A DNA stretch of 64,000 nucleotides, taken from assembly GCF_900129965.1 (NCBI RefSeq), contig NZ_FQXM01000007.1, forward strand, positions 62,001 through 126,000, read 5' to 3'. The position numbers and the translations under genes are program-made. Source of the stretch: Clostridium grantii DSM 8605. GTDB taxonomy: Bacteria > Bacillota > Clostridia > Clostridiales > Clostridiaceae. The notes under the pieces were generated by a model that worked only from the letters and a program-made list of their open reading frames with translations, did not search any database and was not told where the DNA came from. Shown here piece after piece: positions 1 through 8,006 of this stretch (position 1 is its first letter; every line of letters begins with the position of its first letter).

Positions 1-1
1 T

Positions 2-394
2 AATACTGAAGGGGAAATTGCATTAATTGACGAAACTATAATAGGAAAATATATATCAGATGCTTATGCTATAAAAATATGTAAATATTATAAAACGAAA
101 GATATACAACTATTAATTGAAAAAATTATTGAAAGTAATGAAAAATCTAAAGAAGATTTTATTAAAATTTCTTATTATATTCTTTATGAAACTATGGAAG
201 AAATATTTGAATCTGTTAAATATAAAAAGGAACTGATAAATCATTACGGGCAATATTTTGGGATAAAAGATTACGAAAAAGAAGATAAATCAATAATCTT
301 AGTAATTCTATCCATTCTTTATGATATTAATAAATTTCTTAATTTTGATAGAAATACCCTTGGAATTTTATCGAAGATTATTTTAAGTAAATAA
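2..394 (+). CDS. hypothetical protein, 5' end outside the window
   Basis: Only the last 130 codons are present. The frame is open from base 2 to the stop at 394, so the ATG at 194 is internal and not a start. The visible part is rich in Lys, Ile, Glu and Tyr, looks helical, and has no motif I recognise; there is no membrane segment or signal in the visible part. It is followed by about 230 bases without a gene, so it is probably the last gene of a unit that begins to the left of the window. No function is proposed. Confidence 0.7.
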   Translation, partial: NTEGEIALIDETIIGKYISDAYAIKICKYYKTKDIQLLIEKIIESNEKSKEDFIKISYYILYETMEEIFESVKYKKELINHYGQYFGIKDYEKEDKSIILVILSILYDINKFLNFDRNTLGILSKIILSK

Positions 395-418
395 TTAAGT
401 AGACATTTACTTGCAAAG

Positions 419-563
419 TTCGACAACGATTAAATTACTAACAAAGGATTAAAAAAATAGAGGGTTTATATACCAATATATGTATTTTAAATTAGTGAAT
501 TATAATATTCTTTGTCGAAGTTTATAATAAAAAAAATATTGTTTTAGTATAGGAAACGACAAA
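419..563. promoter_or_regulatory. candidate Spo0A (0A) boxes upstream of the DUF6514-like gene
   Basis: Three sites resemble the 0A box TTTTGTCGAA: TTCGACAA at 419-426 (reverse), TTTGTCGAA at 511-519 (forward) and ACGACAAA at 556-563 (reverse). They lie in the 231-base gap before the gene at 626. A possible -10 TATGAT lies near 589. The sequence match is direct; binding by the sporulation regulator Spo0A is inferred from the known consensus in Bacillus and Clostridium. AT-rich DNA gives partial matches by chance, so this is tentative. Confidence 0.3.
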
Positions 564-625
564 TTTTTCTCCATATAAGTGATATGATTTATTTATAATT
601 GTAGCATTTTATGGAGGGGTGTATT

Positions 626-976
626 ATGATAGTCGTTGAAAATATAATGAAAAGAGAAAATGTGGGGGATACAGATTGTCACTATTTTTACAGAGTGATT
701 AAGGATAAGATATGCTTAGATAAAGAATGTATTACTAGTATGCAATCTTATGGTATTGAAATAGAGAGACAAGATTATAAAGAAGATATTCTTGTTAATT
801 TAGAACGAGAAAGCATAAGTAACATAAGTCCTCATAGGCATAAAGTACAAAAATTAGTTAATACTTTATATAATGGGAATGTTTCTCCAATCCATCTAAT
901 AGATATTGTTTCTGAAAAGATTGATGAATATATAGAAGATTTTGAGACAGTATTAAATGAAATTTCTGTTAACTAG
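626..976 (+). CDS. small conserved clostridial protein, DUF6514-like
   Basis: A 116-residue soluble protein. The in-frame ATG at 611 lies over the Shine-Dalgarno sequence GGAGGGG (613-619); the ATG at 626, six bases downstream of it, is the better start. The central part ends in RHKVQKLVNTLYNGNVSP, followed by an acidic helical tail, a pattern I associate with the DUF6514 family of small clostridial proteins. Function is unknown. It is a single-gene unit closed by a terminator, and candidate Spo0A boxes upstream suggest expression around the transition to sporulation. The family name is given from memory. Confidence 0.65.
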   Translation: MIVVENIMKRENVGDTDCHYFYRVIKDKICLDKECITSMQSYGIEIERQDYKEDILVNLERESISNISPHRHKVQKLVNTLYNGNVSPIHLIDIVSEKIDEYIEDFETVLNEISVN

Positions 977-977
977 T

Positions 978-1012
978 AAATCAAAGGACATTGCGTTCCT
1001 TTGATTTTTTTA
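978..1012 (+). terminator. intrinsic terminator after the DUF6514-like gene
   Basis: An 11-base inverted repeat (AAATCAAAGGA, 978-988, and TCCTTTGATTT, 997-1007) with an 8-base loop runs into a T-rich tract. It separates the upstream single gene from acpS. Confidence 0.8.
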
Positions 1013-1076
1013 TTAAAATGAATATGTAAGATATAAAATAGTAAGAAAGTATAATATTTTATTGGGAGGTGTGCTT

Positions 1077-1472
1077 ATGATAGCTGGTGTAGGAGTAGAT
1101 ATTATTGAAATTGATAGAATAAAAAAATCTGTAGAAAGAAATCCAAAGTTTGTATCAAAAGTTTTTACGAAAAATGAGATAGAATATTTGGAAAGTAGAA
1201 AAATGAGACCAGAGTATATTGCAGGCAGGTTTGCAGCAAAAGAAGCAATCTCAAAGGCTTTAGGTACAGGAATAAGAGGGTTTGATTTAAAAGATATTGA
1301 AATAGATAGAAATTCTTTGGGAAAACCTATAGCTGTTTTAAGAGGAAAGTGTAAAAAAATATTAAAAAAATACTCAAGTTATAAAATACATATAAGTATA
1401 TCTCATAGCAAAGAAAATGCTATAGCTTATGCTTTGTTGGAGGTTGAAGAAAATGATTCTTTTGAAATCTGA
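1077..1472 (+). CDS. acpS: holo-[acyl-carrier-protein] synthase AcpS
   Basis: AcpS transfers 4'-phosphopantetheine from CoA to a serine of apo-acyl carrier protein, activating it for fatty acid synthesis. At 131 residues the length is typical. The N-terminal GVGVDIIEIDRI holds the Mg-binding Asp and the middle GRFAAKEAISKALGTG holds the conserved Glu-Ala-Lys region; near the end HISISHS is the usual closing motif. The frame is open from a TTG at 1062, but GGAGG at 1065-1069 points to the ATG at 1077. Its last 20 bases overlap the next gene, which implies translational coupling; acpS next to nnr is common in Firmicutes. Confidence 0.95.
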   Translation: MIAGVGVDIIEIDRIKKSVERNPKFVSKVFTKNEIEYLESRKMRPEYIAGRFAAKEAISKALGTGIRGFDLKDIEIDRNSLGKPIAVLRGKCKKILKKYSSYKIHISISHSKENAIAYALLEVEENDSFEI

Positions 1473-2952
1473 TAGAATAAAGCAAATAGATAAATATTGT
1501 ATAAATAAAATAGGAATTCCAGGCATAGTGCTTATGGAAAATGCAGCGTTGAAAGTATTGAAAAATATAGAAGAAAAATTTAAAAGTTTCATTGTGGTTT
1601 GTGGTGTTGGAAATAATGGAGGAGATGGATTTGTAGTAGCACGTCATCTTTTAATACAAGGTAAGAAAGTAAAGGTTTTTATTGTTGGCGATATTACTAA
1701 AATGGGTAATGATTGCGTAACAAATTTTAAAATAATGAAAAAATTAGAATCAAATATGATGTCAATTAATAATTCAAGCGATTTGAAGGTGCTAAGAGAT
1801 GCTATAGAAGAAAATAGCTTGGTTATAGATGCTATTTTTGGTACAGGCTTAAATCGAAATGTGGAAGGTATTTGTAACGACGTTATTTCTACTATAAATT
1901 CACAAAGTAAAAATACAATATCTATTGATATACCAAGCGGGCTGAACTGTGATTCTGGGCTTGTTATGGGGAATGCAATTCGTGCTACAAAAACCATTAC
2001 TTTTCAAGTTATGAAAACAGGTTTTATAAATTATGGTGCAAAAGCTTATACGGGTAATGTTGTTGTAGAGAATATTGGAATACCTGATTTTGTAATAAAA
2101 GAATTTACTGAAGACCAATACATAACTTGTGATAGGTATATTAAAAAGTATTTAGTTAAGCGTAATGAATACAGTCACAAAGGAGATTTTGGAAAAGTGT
2201 TTATAATTGCGGGCTCAAAGGGATACACCGGGGCAGCTTATATAACAACAGAGGCAGCCGTAAGGTGTGGATCTGGCCTTGTAACATTATGCTGTCATGA
2301 AGATATTCAAGGAATTTTAAGTAGTAAATTAGTAGAAGCTATGACTTTGACTTTAACTAATAATTTAAAAATTGAAGAAAATATTGAAAAAGCAGATGTT
2401 ATAGCTCTGGGAACTGGTTTAGGTGATAATATTGAAAGTAAAGTATTAACTAATAGAATAATAAAATCTTCTTCAAAGCCAATGGTGATTGATGCAGATG
2501 GGATTAATGTTTTAGTAGATAACTTAGATATATTGTTAGAAAAAAAAGCACCTATAGTTTTAACACCACACCCAGGCGAATTTTCTAGGATTTCTGGTTA
2601 TTCAATAGAAGAAATAACTTTAAATAGAATAAGTATAGCAAAAGAGTTTGCTAATAAATATAATATAGTATTGTTACTAAAAGGGTATAATACCATTGTA
2701 ACTGATGGAGAAAAAGTTTATGTTAATCCTACAGGAAATAGTGCTATGGCATCAGGGGGAATGGGTGATTGCTTAACAGGAATAATTGCGTCATTAATTG
2801 GACAAAAAATACCCCCATTTGAAGCAACATATATTGCAGCTTATATTCATGGCTATTGTGGAGAAAAGCTTTCAAAGGAAATGTTTTCGGTAAACGCGGA
2901 GCATATTTTGAAGGAGTTACCTTATGTGATGAAAGAGCTTGCGCAGGATTGA
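1453..2952 (+). CDS. nnr: bifunctional NAD(P)HX epimerase / ADP-dependent dehydratase
   Basis: This enzyme repairs hydrated NADH and NADPH: the N-terminal YjeF_N half epimerises NAD(P)HX and the C-terminal carbohydrate-kinase-like half dehydrates the S form using ADP. The 499-residue fusion shows VCGVGNNGGDGFVVARHL in the first half, GSKGYTGAAYITTEAAVRCG opening the second half, and NSAMASGGMGDCLTG, the nucleotide-binding GMGD motif, near the end. The frame is open from 1429, but TTGGAGG at 1437-1443 sits nine bases before the ATG at 1453. That start lies inside the end of acpS, so the two are probably co-translated. Confidence 0.93.
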   Translation: MILLKSDRIKQIDKYCINKIGIPGIVLMENAALKVLKNIEEKFKSFIVVCGVGNNGGDGFVVARHLLIQGKKVKVFIVGDITKMGNDCVTNFKIMKKLESNMMSINNSSDLKVLRDAIEENSLVIDAIFGTGLNRNVEGICNDVISTINSQSKNTISIDIPSGLNCDSGLVMGNAIRATKTITFQVMKTGFINYGAKAYTGNVVVENIGIPDFVIKEFTEDQYITCDRYIKKYLVKRNEYSHKGDFGKVFIIAGSKGYTGAAYITTEAAVRCGSGLVTLCCHEDIQGILSSKLVEAMTLTLTNNLKIEENIEKADVIALGTGLGDNIESKVLTNRIIKSSSKPMVIDADGINVLVDNLDILLEKKAPIVLTPHPGEFSRISGYSIEEITLNRISIAKEFANKYNIVLLLKGYNTIVTDGEKVYVNPTGNSAMASGGMGDCLTGIIASLIGQKIPPFEATYIAAYIHGYCGEKLSKEMFSVNAEHILKELPYVMKELAQD

Positions 2953-2972
2953 GAAAAAAGACGAACTAACTC

Positions 2973-3135
2973 GTAGGGGGCGGTTTCCACGCCGCCCCGC
3001 TATGCCTATAAATTACATATATAATATTGATAAAAAATACAAAATACAGAAAGTAGTATAATATTTTCATTACGATTTTACTGTAATTGTAATTTTATTA
3101 GGAAACAGCGGGCGGGCATGGAAACCCGCCCCTAC
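2973..3135. repeat. MITE-like GC-rich inverted repeat element
   Basis: Two 29-base ends (2973-3001 and 3107-3135) are inverted copies of each other with 24 of 29 positions matching, around about 105 bases of AT-rich DNA. Each end is itself a hairpin: GGGGCGG/CCGCCCC on the left and GGGCGGG/CCCGCCC on the right. Most of the differences between the ends occur as pairs that keep each stem intact. The GC content is far above the surroundings and no gene lies inside. This is typical of small non-autonomous or REP-like repeats; it could also act as a terminator after nnr. Confidence 0.7.
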
Positions 3136-3238
3136 AAATAGATTCTTCGCTTTTTAACTTTATGATTAAAAAAGTATTCATATTCTACCTGCATTAAGAA
3201 TAGTATTTATAAAACGTACTATGAAAAGTGGAGGGCTT

Positions 3239-3847
3239 ATGAATAAAAGTAGGGGTATATTTATTGTTGTATTTTTGTTTTTAATTTGTTTAATGAGTGG
3301 ATGTGGCAAGAAAGAGCTTCAGGCAGAAGATGTGATTAGTGAATTAAAGGAAATAGGTGCTTATAGTTGTGATATTGCCATACATAATAAAAATTCAAAG
3401 CAAACTGTTACTTATAATTGTAAGCAATATTACAATAGTCAGTTTGGACATAGATTGGAAATTGATGATGAAAGAATACTAATTTTTAAAGGTAACGATA
3501 TTAGTATAAATGATTTAAATAATGGGGCATTTTATTCAACAGATGATGATTTTGATTCTGTTTTCAAACTAAGTTTTGTTGAAGAATATATTGGTTTGTT
3601 ATATACTGATGAAGAGATTAAATATGTATTTGAAAACGAAGAAGGTAAAAATATCATGCTAATTTATTTGAATATACCAGGAAGTAATAGGAATTTAAAT
3701 AAAGCAGTAATGTATGTAGATGCTGATGAAGTCGTTCCAATAAAAACCATAATTTATGATTTTCAGGATAAAGAAAAAATTCAATTTGTTTATGAAAATT
3801 TCCAAAAAAGTGAGGACGTTGGAGAAGAAAGATTTCAAACTAAGTAA
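3239..3847 (+). CDS. gerS: GerS-like spore germination lipoprotein
   Basis: A 202-residue lipoprotein: a hydrophobic signal of about 18 residues ends in the lipobox MSGC with the lipidated Cys at residue 22, then a soluble domain of beta-rich, acidic sequence of the type seen in LolA-fold proteins. GGAGG just upstream selects the ATG at 3239 rather than the one at 3221. It lies 50 bases before alr. In Clostridioides difficile, gerS lies directly before alr2 and GerS is needed for cortex modification by the CwlD amidase during sporulation. The gene name rests on that arrangement, the lipobox and the size, not on a sequence search. Confidence 0.7.
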   Translation: MNKSRGIFIVVFLFLICLMSGCGKKELQAEDVISELKEIGAYSCDIAIHNKNSKQTVTYNCKQYYNSQFGHRLEIDDERILIFKGNDISINDLNNGAFYSTDDDFDSVFKLSFVEEYIGLLYTDEEIKYVFENEEGKNIMLIYLNIPGSNRNLNKAVMYVDADEVVPIKTIIYDFQDKEKIQFVYENFQKSEDVGEERFQTK

Positions 3848-3897
3848 CATATGAAATATTCACATGATATTTTCACAAATGTGGAGGGTAGAAAATA

Positions 3898-5058
3898 TTG
3901 TTTAAGCATATAAGACCAGTATGGGAAGAAATAAATTTAGATAATTTGGCATATAATATAAAACAGATTAAAAAAATTTCACGTTGTAAGGAGATAATGG
4001 CTGTAGTTAAAGCGGATGCCTACGGTCATGGATCTATTGATGTTGTTCCAGAATTACTAGAAAATGGAGCGGATAGTCTTGCGGTTGCAGTTATAAGTGA
4101 GGCTATTGAACTAAGAAAGTCGGGAATAGAAGCACCTATTTTAATTTTGGGGTTTACTTCTCCAGCACATTTTAGTGAATTATTAAAGTATGATTTGGAA
4201 CAATCATCTTTTAGTTATGAATATACTGAATTATTATCCGAAGAAGCAGGTAAAAACTTTAAAAAAGCAAAAATTCATATTTGCGTTGATACTGGAATGG
4301 GCAGAATAGGCTTTCTTCCAAATGAAGAAAGTATAGAACAAGTATATAAAATCAGTAAATTACCTAATATTAAAATAGAAGGTATTTTTTCGCATTTTTC
4401 AACAGCAGATGAAACTGATAAATCTTATTCAATAGAGCAGATGAAGAAATTTAATGCTTTTTGTGAAAAATTGAGTGAGTTAGGGGTTTCACTAGGTAAA
4501 AAACATATAGGAAATAGTGCAGCTATAATGGATATTCCTGATGCACATTTTGATGCAGTTAGGCCAGGGATAGTTTTATATGGATATTACCCTTCAAATG
4601 AAGTTGATAAAAACCAAATAGAATTGAAACCTGTTATGCAACTTAAAACTAATATAGTTCATTTAAAAAAAGTACCTAAGAATTTTTCAGTGGGATATGG
4701 AAGAAATTTTATAACTAAAAAAGAAAGTGTTATAGCAACTTTGCCAGTAGGATATGCAGATGGATATACGAGAGCTTTGAATGGTAAAGCAAAAGTAATA
4801 GTTAAAAAAGAATTTGCAGCAGTGGTTGGAAAAATATGTATGGATCAATGTATGATTGACGTGTCGCATATTAAAAATGTTTCTGTAGGCGATGAAGTGA
4901 TTCTAATAGGAAACACTGGTGATAAAAAATTTGATGCTGATGATATGGCAGAAGCTTTAGGTACAATAAACTATGAAATAGTTTGTATGATTGGTAGAAG
5001 AGTTCCAAGAGTATACATAAAAGATGATATGGTAGTTAAGGTAAGAAATTATGTTTAA
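3898..5058 (+). CDS. alr: alanine racemase
   Basis: A PLP enzyme that interconverts L- and D-alanine for peptidoglycan. The 386-residue protein has the PLP lysine K38 in AVVKADAYGHG, the phosphate-binding HIGNSAA stretch and the catalytic tyrosine region SVGYGRNF near residue 267, followed by ICMDQCMIDV. Translation appears to start at TTG (3898), ten bases after GGAGGG. It lies close behind the GerS-like gene and in front of the ndoAI/ndoA pair, the order found in many clostridia. In spores, alanine racemase can also remove the germinant L-alanine, which fits the neighbour. Confidence 0.95.
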   Translation: MFKHIRPVWEEINLDNLAYNIKQIKKISRCKEIMAVVKADAYGHGSIDVVPELLENGADSLAVAVISEAIELRKSGIEAPILILGFTSPAHFSELLKYDLEQSSFSYEYTELLSEEAGKNFKKAKIHICVDTGMGRIGFLPNEESIEQVYKISKLPNIKIEGIFSHFSTADETDKSYSIEQMKKFNAFCEKLSELGVSLGKKHIGNSAAIMDIPDAHFDAVRPGIVLYGYYPSNEVDKNQIELKPVMQLKTNIVHLKKVPKNFSVGYGRNFITKKESVIATLPVGYADGYTRALNGKAKVIVKKEFAAVVGKICMDQCMIDVSHIKNVSVGDEVILIGNTGDKKFDADDMAEALGTINYEIVCMIGRRVPRVYIKDDMVVKVRNYV

Positions 5059-5114
5059 ATAATTCTAAAATATATGCAAATTCATGAAAAAAATAACCTA
5101 ATTAGATATTTCCT

Positions 5115-5144
5115 TTGACAATAGAACGAAATTTGCGATATAAT
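5115..5144 (+). promoter_or_regulatory. sigma-A promoter for ndoAI-ndoA
   Basis: A consensus -35 TTGACA (5115-5120) and -10 TATAAT (5139-5144) are separated by 18 bases and lie 46 bases before the antitoxin start. This gives the toxin-antitoxin pair its own strong promoter independent of alr. Confidence 0.8.
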
Positions 5145-5190
5145 TACCATATACATATTTGCTTTTATTTATTAGGAGGTATTTATTTGT

Positions 5191-5502
5191 ATGTCAAATT
5201 CTAAAAGGTTTAAAATAATCTTACCAGAATACCTAAACAAAGATTTAAATTTAAATATTAAAAAAAATAGTAAATATATGAGACGCAAACTAGTATTATA
5301 TATAGAGGATAAAAAGACATTTGAAGAAACTGATGAATTGGTGAATGCTTATTTAGAAATGGCGGATATTAATTTAAATATTTGCGAAATGGGCTTAGCT
5401 GATGAAATGTCTCAATTAAATCAATATGAAACTGAGCTTGCGGAGAGTGATGTTCCTGATGACTACAAACATGGTAAAAAGAGGAGATATATTTTATGCT
5501 GA
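5191..5502 (+). CDS. ndoAI: EndoAI-type antitoxin, ribbon-helix-helix family
   Basis: A 103-residue protein encoded directly before the MazF-type toxin. The N-terminal part (MSNSKRFKIILPEYLNKDL) reads as the DNA-binding strand and helix of a CopG/MazE-type antitoxin; the charged C-terminal half would wrap the toxin. It is longer at the N-terminus than Bacillus EndoAI. AGGAGG lies 11 bases before the ATG. The end of the gene overlaps the toxin frame by 44 bases, an unusually long overlap that couples the two. Autorepression of the promoter at 5115 is expected from the family. Confidence 0.75.
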   Translation: MSNSKRFKIILPEYLNKDLNLNIKKNSKYMRRKLVLYIEDKKTFEETDELVNAYLEMADINLNICEMGLADEMSQLNQYETELAESDVPDDYKHGKKRRYILC

Positions 5503-5809
5503 TTTAAGTCCTGTTGTTGGCTCAGAACAGGGAGGTATTAGACCTGTACTTATTATTCAAAATGATATTGGCAACAAATATAGTCCTACTGTAATAATAG
5601 CAGCTATAACTTCTCAGATAAATAAAGCAAAACTTCCTACACATGTAGAGATTTCTTCTGAAGAATATGGTCTGAATAAAGATTCAGTTGTGCTGCTTGA
5701 ACAAATAAGGACTTTGGACAAAAGACGCTTAAAAGAAAAAATAGGACATATGTCTGAAAAAGACATGAGAAATGTGGATGAAGCACTTTTAGTTAGTGTT
5801 GGATTATAA
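5459..5809 (+). CDS. ndoA: EndoA/MazF-type mRNA endoribonuclease toxin
   Basis: An mRNA interferase of the MazF/PemK fold. VKRGDIFYADLSPVVGSEQG and the block RPVLIIQNDIGNKYSPTVI are near-identical to Bacillus EndoA, and the 116-residue length matches. Bacillus EndoA cuts at UACAU sites; the same specificity is likely but not shown. Two starts are possible: ATG 5459, preceded by GGAGAG ten bases upstream and matching the extended N-terminus common in clostridia, or ATG 5471, which begins at the conserved MVKRGD. The unit ends in a strong terminator. Confidence 0.93.
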   Translation: MTTNMVKRGDIFYADLSPVVGSEQGGIRPVLIIQNDIGNKYSPTVIIAAITSQINKAKLPTHVEISSEEYGLNKDSVVLLEQIRTLDKRRLKEKIGHMSEKDMRNVDEALLVSVGL

Positions 5810-5830
5810 TCTTAATAAATATAAGTAAAA

Positions 5831-5878
5831 AGAAATAAATTAACTAATTTTATAAATTAGTTAATTTATTTCTTTTTT
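5831..5878 (+). terminator. intrinsic terminator after ndoA
   Basis: A perfect 20-base inverted repeat (5831-5850 and 5854-5873) with a 3-base loop is followed by TTTTT. It is AT-rich but long, and symmetrical enough to act in both directions. Confidence 0.8.
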
Positions 5879-6022
5879 CGAAGAATCATATTTTTATGGT
5901 AAAAATATGGTTTTAGTTTCTTTTTTGAACCTGTTATGAAGTGAGATTTTGCTATGAATTTTTATGAATATGTTTACAAGAAAAATGAAGATGTTTACAA
6001 TGAGATTATCTATAAATTAAGT

Positions 6023-6052
6023 AAATAAAAGCACTGTACTTTTATTTTTTTA
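6023..6052 (+). terminator. second hairpin in the gap before transketolase
   Basis: AAATAAAAG (6023-6031) pairs with CTTTTATTT (6039-6047) before a run of T. It lies in a 325-base gap (5810-6134). The only open frame there is a 24-codon one from 5954 that lacks a convincing ribosome binding site, so the hairpin may close a tiny gene or a small RNA. Otherwise I see nothing in the gap beyond the upstream terminator. Confidence 0.5.
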
Positions 6053-6134
6053 TTGATATAATAATTATGGTGTGCAAATTATAAAAGTAATATTAAATGT
6101 TCCAAATCAGAAAAAAATGTAGGAGGGGTTATTG

Positions 6135-6959
6135 ATGAAGAAAGATATCCTTCAAATGCAAGAAATTGCTAAAGATATCAGAATGGATATAATCAAAATG
6201 TTAACTGAATCACAATCGGGTCATCCGGGTGGTTCATTATCGGCTGTTGAAATTATGACTGCTTTGTACTTTAATGAAATGAATGTAAACGAGGAAAATC
6301 CAAAAGATGCGGATAGAGATAGATTTGTTCTTTCAAAAGGACACGCAGCACCTGTACTATATAGTACATTAGCAAGAAGAGGTTTCTTTGCAGTGGAAGA
6401 ATTAATATCTTTAAGAAAACTTGGTTCTATGTTACAAGGACATCCTAATATGAATTATGTACCAGGAGTTGATATGTCTACAGGATCTTTAGGTCAAGGT
6501 ATATCTACAGCAGTTGGTATGGCTTTAGCTGGAAAATTAGATAAAAAAGACTATAGAGTTTTTTCATTACTAGGTGATGGAGAGCTAGAAGAAGGTCAAG
6601 TATGGGAAGCAGCTATGTCTGCTGGACACTATAATTTAAATAATTTAACTGCTTTTGTAGACTTCAATGGACTTCAAATTGATGGACCATGTGAAAAAGT
6701 TATGAGTCCATATCCAATAGATAAAAAATTCGAAGCCTTCAATTGGCATGTTATATGTATAGATGGACACGATTTTGAAGCAATTTTAGGAGCTATAGCA
6801 GAAGCAAAATCTGTAACAGATAAGCCTACTGCAATTATTTGTAAAACTGTAAAGGGTAAAGGAGTTTCATTTATGGAAAACCAAGCAGGCTGGCATGGAG
6901 CTGCACCAAACAGAGAACAATGTGATTTAGCACTAAAAGAGATTAGAGGTGAAGAATAA
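6135..6959 (+). CDS. transketolase, N-terminal (thiamine diphosphate-binding) subunit
   Basis: The first half of a split transketolase (274 residues), which moves two-carbon units between sugar phosphates in the non-oxidative pentose phosphate pathway. SQSGHPGGSLSAVEIM, the substrate-binding SKGHAAP and the thiamine diphosphate motif GDGELEEGQ are all present. AGGAGGGG lies just before the ATG at 6135; the TTG three bases earlier is less likely. The stop overlaps the start of the second half (TAATG), so both subunits are made in equal amounts. Split transketolases are common in clostridia and other anaerobes. Confidence 0.95.
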   Translation: MKKDILQMQEIAKDIRMDIIKMLTESQSGHPGGSLSAVEIMTALYFNEMNVNEENPKDADRDRFVLSKGHAAPVLYSTLARRGFFAVEELISLRKLGSMLQGHPNMNYVPGVDMSTGSLGQGISTAVGMALAGKLDKKDYRVFSLLGDGELEEGQVWEAAMSAGHYNLNNLTAFVDFNGLQIDGPCEKVMSPYPIDKKFEAFNWHVICIDGHDFEAILGAIAEAKSVTDKPTAIICKTVKGKGVSFMENQAGWHGAAPNREQCDLALKEIRGEE

Positions 6960-7900
6960 TGTCAAATAAAATAGCTACTAGAGAAGCTTATGGAAAAACA
7001 TTAGCAGAGTTAGTTCTTGAAAATGATAGAATAATTGTTTTAGATGCTGACTTATCGAAATCTACTAAAACTGCAGATGCTAAAGAAGCATGTAGTGAAA
7101 AACATATAAATATGGGTATTGCTGAAGGTAATATGATGTCCGTAGCAGGTGGATTAGCATCTTGCGGGAAAATACCATTTGCTAGTACTTTTGCTATGTT
7201 TGCTGCTGGAAGAGCATTTGAGCAAGTTAGAAATACAATATGTTATCCAAAGTTAAATGTTAAAATATGTGCTACTCATGCAGGTATAACTGTTGGTGAA
7301 GATGGAGCATCTCATCAATCAGTTGAAGATGTATCTTTAATGAGAAGTATTCCAAATATGACTGTTATCAGCCCAAGTGATGCTGTTGAAACAGCAGCAG
7401 CAATTAGAGCTATAGTTGATTATGATGGTCCAGTATATGTGAGATTAGGAAGATTACCTGTTCCTGTAATCAATGATACAGCAGATTATAAATTTGAAAT
7501 AGGAAAAGCTGTTACTTTAAGAGACGGTAAAGAAGCTACTATATTTGCTACAGGGTTAATGGTAGACAAAGCACTTCAAGCTTATAACATACTTGCAGAA
7601 GACGGTATAAAAGTAAAAATAGTAAACATACACACAATTAAACCTTTGGACGTAGATGCAATTGTGACTGCAGCTAGAGAAACTGGTGTTGTAGTAACAG
7701 CAGAAGAACATAGTATTATAGGCGGATTGGGATCAGCAGTTTGTGAAACTTTAAGTGAAAACAATCCTGTACCAGTAATTCGTGTTGGAATTAAAGATAC
7801 ATTTGGAGAAAGTGGAAAACCTGATGAGCTATTAAAAGCTTATGGATTGGAAGCAGAAGATATAGTAGCAGCAGTTAAAAAAGCCATTGAATTAAAATAA
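6959..7900 (+). CDS. transketolase, C-terminal subunit
   Basis: The second half of the split enzyme (313 residues), with the pyrimidine-binding domain followed by the C-terminal regulatory domain. INMGIAEGNMMSVAGGLA carries the conserved Glu that activates thiamine diphosphate, and ATHAGITVGEDGASHQ is the substrate-pocket region. The start ATG shares one base with the upstream stop, so translation is coupled. A terminator follows directly, making this a two-gene unit. Confidence 0.95.
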   Translation: MSNKIATREAYGKTLAELVLENDRIIVLDADLSKSTKTADAKEACSEKHINMGIAEGNMMSVAGGLASCGKIPFASTFAMFAAGRAFEQVRNTICYPKLNVKICATHAGITVGEDGASHQSVEDVSLMRSIPNMTVISPSDAVETAAAIRAIVDYDGPVYVRLGRLPVPVINDTADYKFEIGKAVTLRDGKEATIFATGLMVDKALQAYNILAEDGIKVKIVNIHTIKPLDVDAIVTAARETGVVVTAEEHSIIGGLGSAVCETLSENNPVPVIRVGIKDTFGESGKPDELLKAYGLEAEDIVAAVKKAIELK

Positions 7901-7926
7901 TTCAAAAGAAGCAAATAAAATTGCTG

Positions 7927-7960
7927 ATAAGGAAGGGGAAATTACTCCTTCCTTATTTTT
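7927..7960 (+). terminator. intrinsic terminator after split transketolase
   Basis: ATAAGGAAGG (7927-7936) pairs with CCTTCCTTAT (7947-7956), followed by TTTT. Confidence 0.85.
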
Positions 7961-8006
7961 GTATCAAATAAAATTTTAAGGAAAGTATATATGGTGGGTG
8001 ATTTAA

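Noticed and set aside
5954..6028. 24-codon open frame (MNFYEYVYKKNEDVYNEI...) before a hairpin with T run
   Set aside because: No convincing ribosome binding site and no recognisable family; such frames are common in AT-rich DNA.
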